Made by a program: the position numbers and the translations under genes
Part shown: positions 51,067 through 61,654 of the stretch, piece after piece
Layout of the letters: each line of letters starts with the position of its first letter
Numbering within the stretch: position 1 is the stretch's first letter
The notes under the pieces: generated by a model
What the model saw: only the letters and a program-made list of their open reading frames with translations
What the model was told of the DNA's origin: nothing
Database searches by the model: none
DNA from: Neorhizobium tomejilense
GTDB lineage: Bacteria > Pseudomonadota > Alphaproteobacteria > Rhizobiales > Rhizobiaceae
DNA: 64,000 nucleotides
Reading direction: 5' to 3'
Assembly: GCA_002968845.1 (NCBI GenBank)
Contig: PVBG01000003.1
Location: forward strand, 372,001-436,000

Positions 51067-53598
51067 GTGCCAACATTTTCGCCTAGTCTAGAAAAGGCGC
51101 TGCATCAGGCACTGACCTTTGCCAACGAGCGGCATCACGAATATGCCACGCTCGAGCACCTGCTTTTGGCGTTGATCGACGATGCCGACGCAGCCGCGGT
51201 CATGGGCGCTTGTAACGTCAATTTGGAAACGCTGCGCAAGACCGTCACCGACTATGTCGATAATGAACTTGCCAACCTGATCACCGGTTATGACGAGGAT
51301 TCCAAGCCGACCTCCGGCTTCCAGCGCGTCATCCAGCGCGCCGTCATCCACGTACAGTCCTCGGGCCGCGAGGAAGTGACCGGCGCCAACGTTCTCGTCG
51401 CGATCTTCGCGGAACGGGAAAGCCATGCGGCCTTTTTCCTGCAGGAGCAGGAAATGACCCGCTACGACGCGGTCAACTACATTTCTCACGGCATCGGCAA
51501 GCGCGCGGGCACCTCCCAGACCCGTACGCCGCGCGGGGCCGAAGACAGCGAGCCGGAAGCCAAGCCCTCCGCCCGCGACCAGGAGGAAGGTTCCGCCAAG
51601 AAGCCGCAGGATGCCCTCAAGGCCTATTGCGTCAACCTGAACGAAAAGGCCCGCGATGGCCGGATCGACCCGCTGATCGGCCGCCATGCCGAAGTCAACC
51701 GCACGATCCAGATTCTGTGCCGCCGTTCCAAGAACAACCCGCTCTATGTGGGTGATCCGGGCGTCGGCAAGACGGCGATCGCCGAAGGCCTCGCCAAGCG
51801 GATCATCGAAGGCAAGGTGCCGGAGGCGCTCGCCGACGCCACCATCTTCTCGCTCGACATGGGCACGCTCTTGGCTGGCACCCGTTATCGCGGCGATTTC
51901 GAGGAACGCCTGAAGCAGGTCGTCAAGGAACTCGAAGAGTATCCGGGTGCGGTCCTGTTCATCGATGAAATCCACACCGTCATCGGCGCCGGGGCCACCT
52001 CCGGCGGTGCGATGGATGCCTCGAACCTGTTGAAGCCGGCTCTGTCTTCGGGCTCGATCCGCTGCATCGGTTCGACCACCTACAAGGAATACCGCCAGTT
52101 CTTCGAAAAGGACCGGGCTCTGGTTCGCCGCTTCCAGAAGATCGACGTCAATGAGCCGTCGATCGAGGATGCGATCGAGATCATGAAGGGCCTGAAGCCT
52201 TATTTCGAGGACTATCACAAGCTGCGTTACACCAACGAGGCGATCAAGTCGGCCGTCGAACTGTCGGCCCGCTACATCTCCGACCGCAAGCTTCCGGACA
52301 AGGCGATCGACGTGATCGACGAGACCGGTGCGGCCCAGATGCTGCTGCCGGCCTCCAAGCGCCGCAAGCTGATCACCGAGAAGGAGATCGAAGCAACGAT
52401 CGCCACCATGGCGCGGATTCCGGCAAAGACCGTCTCCAAGGATGACGAGATGGTTCTCGCCAACCTGGAAAAGGAACTGCGTTCGGTCGTCTACGGCCAG
52501 GATGCGGCGATCGAAGCCCTGTCGACGGCGATCAAGCTCGCCCGTGCCGGCCTGCGCGAGCCGAACAAGCCGATCGGTTCCTACGTCTTCTCCGGCCCGA
52601 CAGGGGTCGGCAAGACGGAAGTCGCCAAGCAGCTGGCCGCCTCGCTCGGCGTCGAGATACTGCGCTTCGACATGTCGGAATATATGGAGCGCCACACGGT
52701 CTCGCGGCTGCTCGGCGCACCTCCCGGTTATGTCGGCTTCGACCAGGGCGGTCTCCTGACTGATGGCGTCGATCAGCATCCACACTCGGTGGTCCTGCTC
52801 GACGAAATCGAGAAGGCGCATCCGGACATCTACAATATCCTGCTACAGGTCATGGACCACGGTTCGCTGACTGACCACAACGGCAAGAAGATCGACTTCC
52901 GCAACGTCATCCTGATCATGACGACCAATGCGGGCGCGTCGGAAATGGCCAAGGCCGCCATCGGCTTCGGTTCTTCCAAGCGCACCGGCGAGGACGAAGA
53001 GGCGATCAACCGCCTGTTCACGCCGGAATTCCGCAACCGTCTCGATGCGATCATCCCGTTCGCACCGCTGCCGACCGAGGTCATCCATCAGGTCGTGCAG
53101 AAGTTCGTCATGCAGCTCGAGACGCAGCTTTCGGAACGCAACGTCACTTTCGACCTGCATCAGGATGCGATCGCCTGGCTGGCGGAAAAGGGTTACGACG
53201 AGAAGATGGGTGCCCGCCCGCTCTCGCGCGTCATCCAGGAATACATCAAGAAGCCGCTCGCCAACGAGATCCTGTTCGGCAAGCTGCGTAAGGGTGGCGT
53301 GGTTCGCGTTACCGTCGGCAAGGGCGAGGATGGCAAGGACAAGCTCATCCTCGACTCGATTTCCGAAGCGACGCCCGTGAAGCCGAAGCCGGAGGCCGAG
53401 GTCAAAGAGGCCGCCGAGGAAGCCGAGGCCAAGGTCACCAAGCCCAAGGCGCCGAAGAAGTCGGCGTCCAAGGACAAGGACGGCGGCTCGGCCCGGGCTC
53501 GGGCCATGGTCGATGCGGATGTGATCGCTTCGGAAGATGCGCCGAAGACGCCGCCGCGCAAGAGCACCACGGTGCCGCGCGTGCCGAAGAGCAAATAA
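51067..53598 (+). CDS. clpA: ClpA, ATPase subunit of the ClpAP protease
   Basis: The 843-residue AAA+ unfoldase starts with GTG at 51067 ([15 protein letters not shown]). It has the Clp-N repeats (1-150), D1 with Walker A GDPGVGKT and Walker [12 protein letters not shown]2 with Walker A GPTGVGKT and Walker [11 protein letters not shown], and the ClpP-binding loop region. Beyond the usual end there is a lysine- and alanine-rich low-complexity tail (about 760-843) typical of rhizobial ClpA. It unfolds ClpS- and degron-tagged proteins for ClpP. No clpP is in the window. Confidence 0.97.
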   Translation: MPTFSPSLEKALHQALTFANERHHEYATLEHLLLALIDDADAAAVMGACNVNLETLRKTVTDYVDNELANLITGYDEDSKPTSGFQRVIQRAVIHVQSSGREEVTGANVLVAIFAERESHAAFFLQEQEMTRYDAVNYISHGIGKRAGTSQTRTPRGAEDSEPEAKPSARDQEEGSAKKPQDALKAYCVNLNEKARDGRIDPLIGRHAEVNRTIQILCRRSKNNPLYVGDPGVGKTAIAEGLAKRIIEGKVPEALADATIFSLDMGTLLAGTRYRGDFEERLKQVVKELEEYPGAVLFIDEIHTVIGAGATSGGAMDASNLLKPALSSGSIRCIGSTTYKEYRQFFEKDRALVRRFQKIDVNEPSIEDAIEIMKGLKPYFEDYHKLRYTNEAIKSAVELSARYISDRKLPDKAIDVIDETGAAQMLLPASKRRKLITEKEIEATIATMARIPAKTVSKDDEMVLANLEKELRSVVYGQDAAIEALSTAIKLARAGLREPNKPIGSYVFSGPTGVGKTEVAKQLAASLGVEILRFDMSEYMERHTVSRLLGAPPGYVGFDQGGLLTDGVDQHPHSVVLLDEIEKAHPDIYNILLQVMDHGSLTDHNGKKIDFRNVILIMTTNAGASEMAKAAIGFGSSKRTGEDEEAINRLFTPEFRNRLDAIIPFAPLPTEVIHQVVQKFVMQLETQLSERNVTFDLHQDAIAWLAEKGYDEKMGARPLSRVIQEYIKKPLANEILFGKLRKGGVVRVTVGKGEDGKDKLILDSISEATPVKPKPEAEVKEAAEEAEAKVTKPKAPKKSASKDKDGGSARARAMVDADVIASEDAPKTPPRKSTTVPRVPKSK

Positions 53599-53620
53599 CA
53601 GTTTCGCATGGAACTCCTGC

Positions 53621-53651
53621 GATGCCGGGCTTGTCCCGGCATCGTCGTTTT
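53621..53651 (+). terminator. Rho-independent terminator after clpA
   Basis: GATGCCGGG and CCCGGCATC pair over a five-base loop, then GTCGTTTT. It lies 22 bp after the clpA stop. Confidence 0.75.
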
Positions 53652-53681
53652 GATGACGAGCCTTTTCCCATATCCGCCGGA

Positions 53682-54437
53682 ATGCCGATGTCTCCAGACA
53701 GTGATGACCGCAACGCCCTATCCTGGTTCTTTACCGGCATGCGGGGTCTGCTCTCGCTTCCGGCCCTCATTCTCCTGACCTCGATCGTCGGTTTCAGCGC
53801 CTTTGCGCTCGAATCGGGGCTGACGCGCGCCGAGGCGGTCTTCATGTCGCTGGCGATCTGGGCGCTTCCGGCGCAGGTCATCCTAGTCGGCAGCATGGCG
53901 GGCGGCGCCAACATCGCAGCCTGTTTCCTCGCAGTCACGCTCTCCTCGATCCGCATGATGCCGATGGTCGCCTCGGTCGTCCCGGAAATGCGAACGCGGC
54001 GCACGCCGATCTGGCTGCTGCTGATCCTGTCGCATTTCATCGCCATCACCTCCTGGGTGTTCGCGATCACCACGCTGCGCAACGTGCCACGCGAATACCG
54101 GGCAATCTATTTCGCCGGCTTCGGGGTGACTTTGACCTTGACGGGCACTCTTGTCGTTGGGGTCTTCTACGACATCGTTTCGGGCTTTCCACCGGTCGTC
54201 GCGGGCATACTCTTCTTCCTGACGCCGGTCTATTTCAACGCTTCCATCTGGGTGAGCGCACACCAGCCGGTGGTCAAGATCGCCTTCGTGATGGGGATGA
54301 TCCTCGGCCCGACGCTGGCGCTGGTGACCCCGCAATTCGACGTGCTTTGCGCCGGCGTCGGTGGCGGAACGGTGGCCTATCTGATCGACAGGGCGCGTCG
54401 GAAGAGAAAGCGCGTGGGGCAGGAGGGCAGGCGATGA
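53682..54437 (+). CDS. AzlC family branched-chain amino acid exporter, large subunit
   Basis: The 251-residue membrane protein of the AzlC (LivH-like exporter) family has seven or eight hydrophobic helices. Markers are GLLSLPALILLTSIVGFSAFA, EAVFMSLAIWALPAQVILVG, and the long repeat SSIRMMPMVASVVPEM. It pairs with the AzlD subunit to export branched-chain amino acids or their analogues. The stop overlaps the azlD start by four bases (54434-54437). The start at 53682 (MPMSPDSDD) or 53688 is uncertain. Confidence 0.88.
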   Translation: MPMSPDSDDRNALSWFFTGMRGLLSLPALILLTSIVGFSAFALESGLTRAEAVFMSLAIWALPAQVILVGSMAGGANIAACFLAVTLSSIRMMPMVASVVPEMRTRRTPIWLLLILSHFIAITSWVFAITTLRNVPREYRAIYFAGFGVTLTLTGTLVVGVFYDIVSGFPPVVAGILFFLTPVYFNASIWVSAHQPVVKIAFVMGMILGPTLALVTPQFDVLCAGVGGGTVAYLIDRARRKRKRVGQEGRR

Positions 54438-54772
54438 TTGCCGAATACTGGACATTCATCGTCATCGCGGTCGCCGGTTTCCTGGCGACCGATATCTGGC
54501 GCTGGCTCGGGGTTTTCACCGGCAACCGGCTGAACGAGGATTCCGAGGCGCTGTATTGGGTGAGGGCGGTGGCGACCTCGCTCGTCATGGCCGTCACCGC
54601 GAAGCTGATCGTCTTCCCGAACGGCACGCTCGCCGGCACACCGCTCTGGCTGAGGGTCGGGGCCGCCGGCATCGGCTTTGCCGTGTTCCTGGCGACCGGC
54701 CGCAAGGTCGGCATCGGTGTGGCGGTGCCCATGGCGCTTCTGGTCGCCGGTCTCTGGTGGATCGGGTTCTAG
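54434..54772 (+). CDS. AzlD family exporter, small subunit
   Basis: The 112-residue protein has four hydrophobic segments (FIVIAVAGFLATDIWRW, then residues 40-60, 66-85 and 90-110), the layout of AzlD. The ATGA overlap with azlC shows translational coupling. Function as the partner of AzlC in amino-acid export is known for the family. Confidence 0.87.
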   Translation: MIAEYWTFIVIAVAGFLATDIWRWLGVFTGNRLNEDSEALYWVRAVATSLVMAVTAKLIVFPNGTLAGTPLWLRVGAAGIGFAVFLATGRKVGIGVAVPMALLVAGLWWIGF

Positions 54773-54775
54773 AGG

Positions 54776-55207
54776 TCAGTTGCCCAGTTCGCCGATGATC
54801 TTCTCGGCATTCGCCGCCAGCACGTCATTATTCTCCATCTGGCCCGAATGGGGTTTCAACGGCTGTCCTTCGTAACGCGGGACGACGTGGAAATGCAGAT
54901 GGTAAACCGTCTGTCCGGCGGCGGGTTCGTTGAACTGGATGACCGTGATGCCGTCCGCTTCGAAAGCCTCTTTGGCGGCCCTGGCGAGCTTCTGTACCAC
55001 CGGGATCACCTTTGAAAGCACGGCAGGATCGGCATCGAGGATATTGCGCGATGGGGCTTTCGGGACCACCAGAAGGTGACCGGGCGATTGCGGCATGACA
55101 TCCATGAAGGCAAGGGTATCCTCATCCTCGTAGACCCGGTGGCACGGGATCTCGCCGCGCAGGATTTTTCCGAAGATGTTGTTGCTGTCGTAAGCCTGTC
55201 CGCTCAT
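54776..55207 (-). CDS. HIT-family nucleotide hydrolase
   Basis: The 143-residue protein carries the histidine triad YHLHFHVVPR (His103, His105, His107) and the N-terminal IFGKILRGEIPCHRVYEDEDTLAFMDVMP, the HINT/HIT pattern. It hydrolyses nucleoside phosphoramidates or dinucleotides; substrate not proven. It is convergent with azlD, three bases apart. Confidence 0.93.
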   Translation of the reverse strand: MSGQAYDSNNIFGKILRGEIPCHRVYEDEDTLAFMDVMPQSPGHLLVVPKAPSRNILDADPAVLSKVIPVVQKLARAAKEAFEADGITVIQFNEPAAGQTVYHLHFHVVPRYEGQPLKPHSGQMENNDVLAANAEKIIGELGN

Positions 55208-55252
55208 CGTGATGTCCTCTCCTTGGTTTTGTCGGCCCGATCTTTCCGAGCT

Positions 55253-56449
55253 CTAGTCCTGTTCCTGCTGGCGCTCGCCCTTACGGAAAGGGCTGTGCTC
55301 GGCGAGGTATTCCGTCATCTGCTCCACGTCTTCGCGCTCGTGCTCCAGATAGTCGGCGATCGCGCGCCTCAGCCCCGCATGGGCGATATAGTGCATCGAA
55401 TGGGTGGTGACAGGCAGGTAACCGCGCGCCAGCTTGTGTTCCCCTTGCGCGCCCGCCTCGACCCGCTTCAGGCCCTTCGCAAGCGCGAAATCGATCGCCT
55501 GGTGGTAGCAGACCTCAAAATGCAGGAAGGGGTGGTCCTCGATACAGCCCCAGTGGCGGCCATAAAGCGCGTCCCCGCCGATGAAGTTGATCGCGCCGGC
55601 GACGTATTTTCCCTCGCGCTTGGCCATCACCAGCAGGATGTCCTCGGGCATGCGCTCGCCGATCAGCGAATAGAACGCCCGGGTGAGATAGGGACGGCCC
55701 CATTTGCGCCCGCCGGTATCCATGTAGAAGGTGAAGAACTGGTCCCAGATGTCCTCTGTGAGGTCCTTGCCGGTCAGCCAGTCGATCGTAATGCCGTTTT
55801 CCAGGGCTGAGCGGCGTTCCTTCTTCAGGGCTTTGCGTTTGCGCGAGGCGAGCGTCTCGAGAAAGGCGTCGTGGTTCTCATAACCCTCGTTGATGAAATG
55901 GAACTGCTTGTCGGTGCGGTGCAGGTAATCGGCCTCCTCGAAGGCTGCGACCTGGTCTTCCGCGACGAAGGTTACGTGCGCGGACGAGATGCCGAGTTGG
56001 CACGTCACCTCCTGGAGACCTGCGGCGAGCGTCAGCTCCGTCGACCCCCTGTCGTAACCGTCGCGGATGAGCAGGCGGGGTCCGCTCGCCGGCGTGAACG
56101 GCACGGTGCATTGCAGTTTCGGATAATAACGCCCGCCGGCGCGCTCGAAAGCGTCGGCCCAGCCGTGGTCGAAGACATATTCGCCCTGGCTGTGGCTTTT
56201 CAGATAACCGGGGACCGCGCCGATCAGCGTGCCCTTGTCGTCTTCGAGAAGCAGATGATGGCCGAGCCAGCCGGTCTTGGCGGTGGCCGAGCCCGATTCC
56301 TCCAGCGCCGAGAGAAAGGCGTGCGACAGGAACGGATTGTAGGGCACGTCCGAAGAGGAGGACTTGGAAGTGCCCGAGAGGCGCGACCAGCTTGTCGGGC
56401 TGATCGCGCAGAAGGACTTTTCGATGCGGATGGTAAGATTGCCGGTCAT
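55253..56449 (-). CDS. GNAT-like (FemAB-type) acyltransferase family PF04339
   Basis: The 398-residue soluble protein fits the DUF482/PF04339 group: PYNPFLSHAFLSALEESGSA near the start, a middle region YPKLQCTVPFTPASGPRLL and a C-terminal GNAT-like half with KGLKRVEAGAQGEHKLARGYLP. This is the characteristic order of the family. It probably acylates an envelope or small-molecule acceptor; the acceptor is not known. It lies 8 bp after the glycerophosphodiesterase gene, on the same strand. Confidence 0.88.
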   Translation of the reverse strand: MTGNLTIRIEKSFCAISPTSWSRLSGTSKSSSSDVPYNPFLSHAFLSALEESGSATAKTGWLGHHLLLEDDKGTLIGAVPGYLKSHSQGEYVFDHGWADAFERAGGRYYPKLQCTVPFTPASGPRLLIRDGYDRGSTELTLAAGLQEVTCQLGISSAHVTFVAEDQVAAFEEADYLHRTDKQFHFINEGYENHDAFLETLASRKRKALKKERRSALENGITIDWLTGKDLTEDIWDQFFTFYMDTGGRKWGRPYLTRAFYSLIGERMPEDILLVMAKREGKYVAGAINFIGGDALYGRHWGCIEDHPFLHFEVCYHQAIDFALAKGLKRVEAGAQGEHKLARGYLPVTTHSMHYIAHAGLRRAIADYLEHEREDVEQMTEYLAEHSPFRKGERQQEQD

Positions 56450-56457
56450 ACTCTGCT

Positions 56458-57195
56458 TTACAGGGAGGGGGAGGTTGCCTCCCGCGGATCAAAACCTTCG
56501 AAGGTCATCTGGTCCGCATATTTATAGGTATGTTCGCGGCCGTTTGCATCCCTCACGGTCCAGGTAATGACCGGAATTCCAGTCGCTCTCTGGGCTGTGA
56601 CGAACGTATTCGGCAGGTGGGGGTAGTGGTAGGAAATGAAGTCGAGGCCCAGTTGCATGGCCTCGGCGTGCTCGAAAAATTCTTCCGGCTTGTCGCCCAT
56701 AGCAGTGAGGCCAAGCGGATAGGGCGAGCCGGCATTCTTGAGGTCGCGCAGGATGTGATAGTCGAAGCTCATCAGCGCCACCTTGCCCTGATAACCTTCG
56801 AGAACTTCGAGCACCGCTTCGGCAAACCCGTCGTCCTCGCCGTCGCCTTCGCGCCCCTTGATCTCGATGACCAGAGGCACCTTGCCGGCGACGAGGGCCA
56901 GCATCTGCTTCAGGGTCGGCACCTTGTCCTTCGTAGCCCCGACCGCGAGCATGCCGAGTTCGGCCGAGGTCTTTTCGCGGATATCGCCCTTGATGCCGCA
57001 GAGCCGCTCGAGGTCGTGATCGTGAAAGACCACCGGAACGCTGTCGGCGGCAAGCTGCACGTCGCATTCGATCGCAAAGCCGGCTTCCGCCGCGCGGGAA
57101 AAGGCAGACAGGGTGTTTTCCCAGACCTGGTGGTTCATGTCGTGAAAGCCGCGATGGGCGACCGGGAGATCCTTGATCCAGGATGCGGAGGTCAT
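56458..57195 (-). CDS. Glycerophosphodiester phosphodiesterase
   Basis: The 245-residue enzyme has the GDPD signature VAHRGFHDMN, the Glu of NTLSAFSRAAEAGFAIECDVQLAAD, and VVFHDHDLERLCG. These positions bind the divalent metal and the phosphodiester. It breaks down lipid-derived glycerophosphodiesters; without a signal peptide it is probably cytoplasmic. The first four bases overlap the RidA gene end, so the two are one operon. Confidence 0.92.
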   Translation of the reverse strand: MTSASWIKDLPVAHRGFHDMNHQVWENTLSAFSRAAEAGFAIECDVQLAADSVPVVFHDHDLERLCGIKGDIREKTSAELGMLAVGATKDKVPTLKQMLALVAGKVPLVIEIKGREGDGEDDGFAEAVLEVLEGYQGKVALMSFDYHILRDLKNAGSPYPLGLTAMGDKPEEFFEHAEAMQLGLDFISYHYPHLPNTFVTAQRATGIPVITWTVRDANGREHTYKYADQMTFEGFDPREATSPSL

Positions 57196-57662
57196 GCTTC
57201 GATCTCGATGATGGCGTCGATTTCGACGGAGGCGTTGAGGGGCAGGCAGGCCATGCCGACGGCGGCACGGGCATGTTTGCCGGCGTCGCCCAGCACGTTG
57301 GCGATCAGGTTGGAGGCGCCGTTGATGACGAGGTGCTGCTCGACGAAATCAGGTGTCGAAGCGACGAAGCCGTTGAGCTTCAAGATGCGTCGGATCCTGC
57401 CGAGATCGCCCCCGAGTGCCGCCTTCGCCTGGGCGAGGATGTTGATGGCGCAGAGTTCAGCTGCCCGTTGCGCTGCCGGCAAATCCACATCGCGGCCGAC
57501 GAGGCCGGTTACCGCGACCTTGCCCCCTTCGATCGGCAATTGGCCGGAAAGATAAAGAGTATTGCCGCTGATCGTATATGGCACGTAATTGGCGGCGGGT
57601 GCTGCCGCGACGGGGAGTTCGATCCCCAGTTCCTGCAGGCGGCCCTCGATGGCTCCGGTCAT
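57192..57662 (-). CDS. RidA family protein
   Basis: The 156-residue RidA/YjgF family protein shows NYVPYTISGNTLYLSGQLP, VAVTGLVGRDVDL, the middle helix AKAALGGDLGRIRRILKLNGF, and the C-terminal AAVGMACLPLNASVEIDA. RidA deaminates reactive imine/enamine intermediates, but the catalytic Arg of RidA proper is not in the expected place, so it may belong to another subgroup. Its stop overlaps the next gene by 4 bp. Confidence 0.85.
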   Translation of the reverse strand: MTGAIEGRLQELGIELPVAAAPAANYVPYTISGNTLYLSGQLPIEGGKVAVTGLVGRDVDLPAAQRAAELCAINILAQAKAALGGDLGRIRRILKLNGFVASTPDFVEQHLVINGASNLIANVLGDAGKHARAAVGMACLPLNASVEIDAIIEIEA

Positions 57663-57772
57663 TTTCGACTCCCGTTTTGTTGTAAATTCTTCAAAAATCC
57701 TGCATCAAGGCCTTAGCTTGGTCAGATGGCGTTCTTATAACATCACCAACTGAGTCCAACAGGAGAATGTGA

Positions 57773-58621
57773 ATGTTGCGAATGAGCCTCGGGGTGATCC
57801 TTGCCGGCGGTCTGAGCCTTGTGGCTGCCACCTCCGCGGACGCGAATACCGACGCTGCTGCCCGGCTGCTCGTCCCGCATCGCGCCATTTACGACCTGAA
57901 GCTCAAGAATGCCTCCGAACGTTCCGGCATCGAAGGCATGTTCGGCCGCATGGTCTATGAATTCACCGGCTCGGCCTGCACCGGTTTTTCCACCAATTTC
58001 CGGCTGGTGACCAAGATCAATACGGGCGAGGAGACCCGCCTTAGCGATCAGCAGACCACGACCTTCGAGGACATGGCCGCAAACCAGTTCCATTTCGAGA
58101 CCAAGTCCTTCACCGACGAACAGCTCGACAAGCAGCTGAGCGGCGACGCGTCGATCGCCGACAAGGGCATCAAGGTGGAAATCACCCAGCCCGACGGCCG
58201 TGAGATCCAATTGCCGTCGAGCGATTTTCCGACCAGCCATATGCTCGACGTCATCGCGAATGCCAAGCAGGGCAAGAGTTTCTTCGAGGCGCGGGTCTTC
58301 GACGGCTCGGAAAATGGCGACCAGGCGCTGCTGACCACGACGGTGATCGGCAAGTCGCAGACCGCGCAGAAGGACGATGTCGATGCCGACAAGGCGGGCG
58401 AGTTTGCAAAGTCTTCCTTCTGGCCGGTGACGATCGCCTATTTCAACGAGAATGCGGTCGGCGACCCGACCCCGGTCTACAACATGTCGTTCAAGCTCTA
58501 CGAAAACGGCATCACCCGCGATCTCACCATGGACTACGGTGACTTCGTGCTGTCCGGCAGCCTCGCCAAGCTGGAGCTCCTGAAGCCCCAGCAGGACCCG
58601 TGCCCGGCGCCGGCGAAATAG
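57773..58621 (+). CDS. EipB/DUF1849 periplasmic envelope integrity protein
   Basis: The 282-residue secreted protein has a Sec signal peptide (about 1-24; LGVILAGGLSLVAATSADA). The mature part is a beta-spiral of DUF1849: LLVPHRAIYDLKLKNASERSG, EGMFGRMVYEFTGSACTGF, and the end DPCPAPAK. Cys69 and Cys277 correspond to the disulfide pair known in EipB of Brucella. Function in outer-membrane integrity is known there. AGGAGAATGTGA precedes the ATG. Confidence 0.9.
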   Translation: MLRMSLGVILAGGLSLVAATSADANTDAAARLLVPHRAIYDLKLKNASERSGIEGMFGRMVYEFTGSACTGFSTNFRLVTKINTGEETRLSDQQTTTFEDMAANQFHFETKSFTDEQLDKQLSGDASIADKGIKVEITQPDGREIQLPSSDFPTSHMLDVIANAKQGKSFFEARVFDGSENGDQALLTTTVIGKSQTAQKDDVDADKAGEFAKSSFWPVTIAYFNENAVGDPTPVYNMSFKLYENGITRDLTMDYGDFVLSGSLAKLELLKPQQDPCPAPAK

Positions 58622-58835
58622 CCGTCCCTCGCTGACTGCCGGTCACTCGCCGGCATGCCGAGGTAATTTCCGGCAAAGCTCTTGCTTTTGCGGCAAATCG
58701 AATGTATGGCCAGCCACATTCCACACGTAAGGCATGGGATTGTCCGGGAGAAATCCGGACCGTTCCGCCCGGTGGCATTCTCGAAGAGGGTGCTGTTCGC
58801 CTTGCGGAGGTTCAACCGGAAAAGGATAACAAGGC

Positions 58836-59609
58836 ATGGCATTGCCCGATTTCTCTATGCGTCAGCTTCTCGAAGCAGGCGTCCACTTCGGCCACCAGAC
58901 CCACCGCTGGAACCCGAAGATGAAGCCGTATATCTTCGGCGACCGTAACAACATCCACATCATCGATCTGGCCCAGACCGTTCCGATGCTGTCGCGCGCC
59001 CTTCAGGTCGTGTCCGACACCGTCGCCCGTGGCGGCCGCGTTCTGTTCGTCGGCACCAAGCGCCAGGCGTCCGAACTGATCGCCGACTCGGCCAAGCGTT
59101 CGGCCCAGTACTACGTCAACTCCCGCTGGCTCGGCGGCATGATGACCAACTGGAAGACCATTTCGAACTCGATCCAGCGCCTGCGCAAGCTCGACGAAAT
59201 CCTGAACTCGGAAGCTTCCGGCTACTCCAAGAAGGAACGCCTGAACCTCGAGCGCGAACGCGAAAAGCTGGACAAGGCTCTCGGCGGTATCCGCGACATG
59301 GGCGGCACTCCGGACCTGATGTTCATCATCGACACCAACAAGGAAAAGATCGCTATCGACGAAGCCAAGCGCCTGGGCATCCCGGTCGTGGCCATCATCG
59401 ATTCGAACTGCGATCCGGACCTCATCGACTACCCGATCCCGGGCAATGACGACGCCTCGCGCGCCATCGCTCTCTACACCGACCTGATCGCCCGTGCTGC
59501 CATCGACGGCATCGCGCGCCAGCAGGGCGCTTCGGGTCGTGATGTCGGCGCCTCTGCCGAAGCTCCGATCGAGCCGGCTCTCGAAGGCGAAGCAGAAGCA
59601 GAAGCTTAA
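58836..59609 (+). CDS. rpsB: Ribosomal protein S2
   Basis: The 257-residue protein starts [20 protein letters not shown] and contains [29 protein letters not shown] and [14 protein letters not shown]. The alphaproteobacterial C-terminal extension (after about 230) is rich in Ala and Glu. It is the first gene of rpsB-tsf-pyrH-frr-uppS-cdsA-rseP, an order conserved in bacteria. Confidence 0.98.
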   Translation: MALPDFSMRQLLEAGVHFGHQTHRWNPKMKPYIFGDRNNIHIIDLAQTVPMLSRALQVVSDTVARGGRVLFVGTKRQASELIADSAKRSAQYYVNSRWLGGMMTNWKTISNSIQRLRKLDEILNSEASGYSKKERLNLEREREKLDKALGGIRDMGGTPDLMFIIDTNKEKIAIDEAKRLGIPVVAIIDSNCDPDLIDYPIPGNDDASRAIALYTDLIARAAIDGIARQQGASGRDVGASAEAPIEPALEGEAEAEA

Positions 59610-59618
59610 AGGCCGGAT

Positions 59619-59638
59619 GGAGCGGCTTGGTCCGCTCC
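59619..59638 (+). terminator. Hairpin between rpsB and tsf
   Basis: GGAGCGG-CTTGGT-CCGCTCC forms a 7-bp stem ten bases after the rpsB stop, followed by TCCTTTC. The weak T-run suggests partial termination or mRNA protection rather than full stop. Confidence 0.5.
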
Positions 59639-59845
59639 TCCTTTCTGAAATTCGATCGAGGCCAGAGATAGCGATCCCTGGCCTTGGTCGTTTCAAGGCG
59701 AGCCGCCACCGCTTGGTCGTCGAGGCGATCGCTTTCGTGATGTCTTCATCACGCTGTCACACTTCCGGGTACATTCGTCCCAAAACTTTTGAGTCCGCCG
59801 ACGTTTTTCCGGCGAGAAGCACTTGAACCGACAAGAGGCAAAACA

Positions 59846-60772
59846 ATGGCTGAAATCACCGCTGCATTGGTAAAGGAACTGCGCGAAAAGTCAGGCGCAG
59901 GCATGATGGACTGCAAGAAGGCGCTGACTGAAACGAACGGCGACATCGAAGCGGCGATCGACTGGCTGCGCGCCAAGGGCATCTCCAAGGCCGACAAGAA
60001 GTCCGGCCGCACCGCAGCCGAAGGCCTGATCGGCATCGCCAGCGCCGGCCACAGGGCCGTCGTCATCGAACTCAACTCGGAAACCGACTTCGTTGCCCGC
60101 AACGATGCCTTCCAGGACCTCGTCCGCGGCATTGCAAGCGTCGCGCTGACGACCGACGGCTCCGTCGAGGCGATCTCGGCTGCTACCTATCCCGCTTCCG
60201 GCAAGCCGGTTGCCGACACGATCAAGGACGCGATCGCCACGATCGGCGAGAACATGACGCTGCGTCGCTCCGCCCTGCTGCAGGTCGAGCACGGCGTCGT
60301 CGCGACCTACGTCCATAACGCTGCCGGCGACGGCATCGGCAAGCTCGGCGTCCTGGTCGCCCTGAAGTCGGTCGGCGACAAGGAAGTCCTGACCTCGCTC
60401 GGCCGTCAGGTTGCCATGCACATCGCTGCCACCAACCCGCTTGCCATCCGCGCCGAAGAAGTCGACGCGACTGTCGCCGAGCGCGAGCGCAACGTGTTCA
60501 TCGAGCAGTCGCGCGCTTCCGGCAAGCCGGAAGCGATCATCGAAAAGATGGTCGACGGCCGCATGCGCAAGTTCTTCGAGGAAGTTGCCCTTCTGTCGCA
60601 GGCTTTCGTCATCAACCCGGACGTGACTGTCGGTCAGGCCGTCAAGGATGCTGAAAAGCTCGCTGGCGCTTCGATCGAAGTCACCGGCATGGCCCGTCTT
60701 CTGCTCGGCGAAGGCGTCGAAAAGGAAGAATCGGATTTCGCCGCTGAAGTGGCAGCGGTCGCCAAAGGCTGA
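59846..60772 (+). CDS. tsf: Elongation factor Ts
   Basis: The 308-residue factor starts [19 protein letters not shown] and carries the family sequence [26 protein letters not shown]. The N-terminal UBA-like domain and two core subdomains follow ([37 protein letters not shown]-like segment). It reloads EF-Tu with GTP. The start at 59846 is fixed by the conserved N-terminus and an AAGAGGC-type site. Confidence 0.98.
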   Translation: MAEITAALVKELREKSGAGMMDCKKALTETNGDIEAAIDWLRAKGISKADKKSGRTAAEGLIGIASAGHRAVVIELNSETDFVARNDAFQDLVRGIASVALTTDGSVEAISAATYPASGKPVADTIKDAIATIGENMTLRRSALLQVEHGVVATYVHNAAGDGIGKLGVLVALKSVGDKEVLTSLGRQVAMHIAATNPLAIRAEEVDATVAERERNVFIEQSRASGKPEAIIEKMVDGRMRKFFEEVALLSQAFVINPDVTVGQAVKDAEKLAGASIEVTGMARLLLGEGVEKEESDFAAEVAAVAKG

Positions 60773-60801
60773 TATTCGTTAGCTAAAGCTGTCGAAAGCG
60801 C

Positions 60802-60830
60802 AAGGGCACCGGTGACAAGCCGGTGCCCTT
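60802..60830 (+). terminator. Hairpin between tsf and pyrH
   Basis: AAGGGCACCGG and CCGGTGCCCTT form an 11-bp perfect stem with a seven-base loop. It is followed by CGTG rather than T residues, so it may only attenuate. Confidence 0.6.
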
Positions 60831-60886
60831 CGTGTATCCGCAACCCGTTTGACCCTCCGCATGCAATTCGATTTCAAGGAGCCTCC

Positions 60887-61609
60887 ATGTCGCCTCAGCC
60901 CCTCTACAAGCGTGTCTTGCTCAAGGCCTCCGGTGAAGCTCTGATGGGCAGCCAGGGTTTCGGCATCGATGTTGCGGTTGCCGATCGGGTCGCCTCCGAT
61001 ATTGCCGAAGCGCGCGCCATGGGCGTCGATGTCGGCGTGGTTGTCGGCGGCGGCAACATCTTTCGCGGCGTCGCCGTGGCTTCCAAGGGCGGCGACCGGG
61101 TGACCGGCGACCACATGGGGATGCTCGGCACCGTGATCAACGCGCTGGCGCTTGCCACGTCGCTGCGCAAGCTGAACGTCGACACGGTGGTCCTGTCGGC
61201 GATCTCGATGCCGGAGATCTGCGAGAGCTTCTCGCAGCGCCAGGCGCTGCATCACATGGCGCAGGGCAGGGTGGTGATCTTCGCCGGCGGCACCGGCAAT
61301 CCGTTCTTCACGACCGATTCGGCGGCAGCGCTACGCGCGGCTGAAATCGGTGCGGAAGCGATCTTCAAGGGCACCCAAGTGGACGGCATCTATTCGGCCG
61401 ATCCCAAGAAGGACCCGACGGCGACCCGGTTCGAGACGCTGACGCATGGCGAAGTGCTCGAAAAGGGTCTGGCGGTGATGGACGTGGCGGCGGTGGCGCT
61501 CGCCCGCGAAAACTCCATCCCGATCATTGTTTTTTCGATCCATGAGAAGGGCGGCTTCGCCCAAATCTTGACCGGCGGCGGCCGCAAGACCATCGTAGCG
61601 GACAATTGA
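60887..61609 (+). CDS. pyrH: UMP kinase
   Basis: The 240-residue enzyme of the amino-acid kinase fold phosphorylates UMP. Visible are YKRVLLKASGEALMG, VVVGGGNIFRG, the UMP-binding SKGGDRVTGDHMGML, RVVIFAGGTGNPFFTTDSAAALRA and DGIYSADPKKD. It starts at 60887 (MSPQPLYKRVL), preceded by AAGGAGCCTCC. Length is normal. Confidence 0.98.
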   Translation: MSPQPLYKRVLLKASGEALMGSQGFGIDVAVADRVASDIAEARAMGVDVGVVVGGGNIFRGVAVASKGGDRVTGDHMGMLGTVINALALATSLRKLNVDTVVLSAISMPEICESFSQRQALHHMAQGRVVIFAGGTGNPFFTTDSAAALRAAEIGAEAIFKGTQVDGIYSADPKKDPTATRFETLTHGEVLEKGLAVMDVAAVALARENSIPIIVFSIHEKGGFAQILTGGGRKTIVADN

Positions 61610-61654
61610 GGCGCGGCATCGCGGGCCGCCCAGACAACATACGGGAGTAGACGG

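Noticed and set aside
51088-52821. A 577-codon open frame on the minus strand over clpA
   Set aside because: It runs antiparallel to a certain gene in GC-rich DNA, and its translation is Arg/Asp/Leu-rich without domain features, as expected for the complement of clpA codons.
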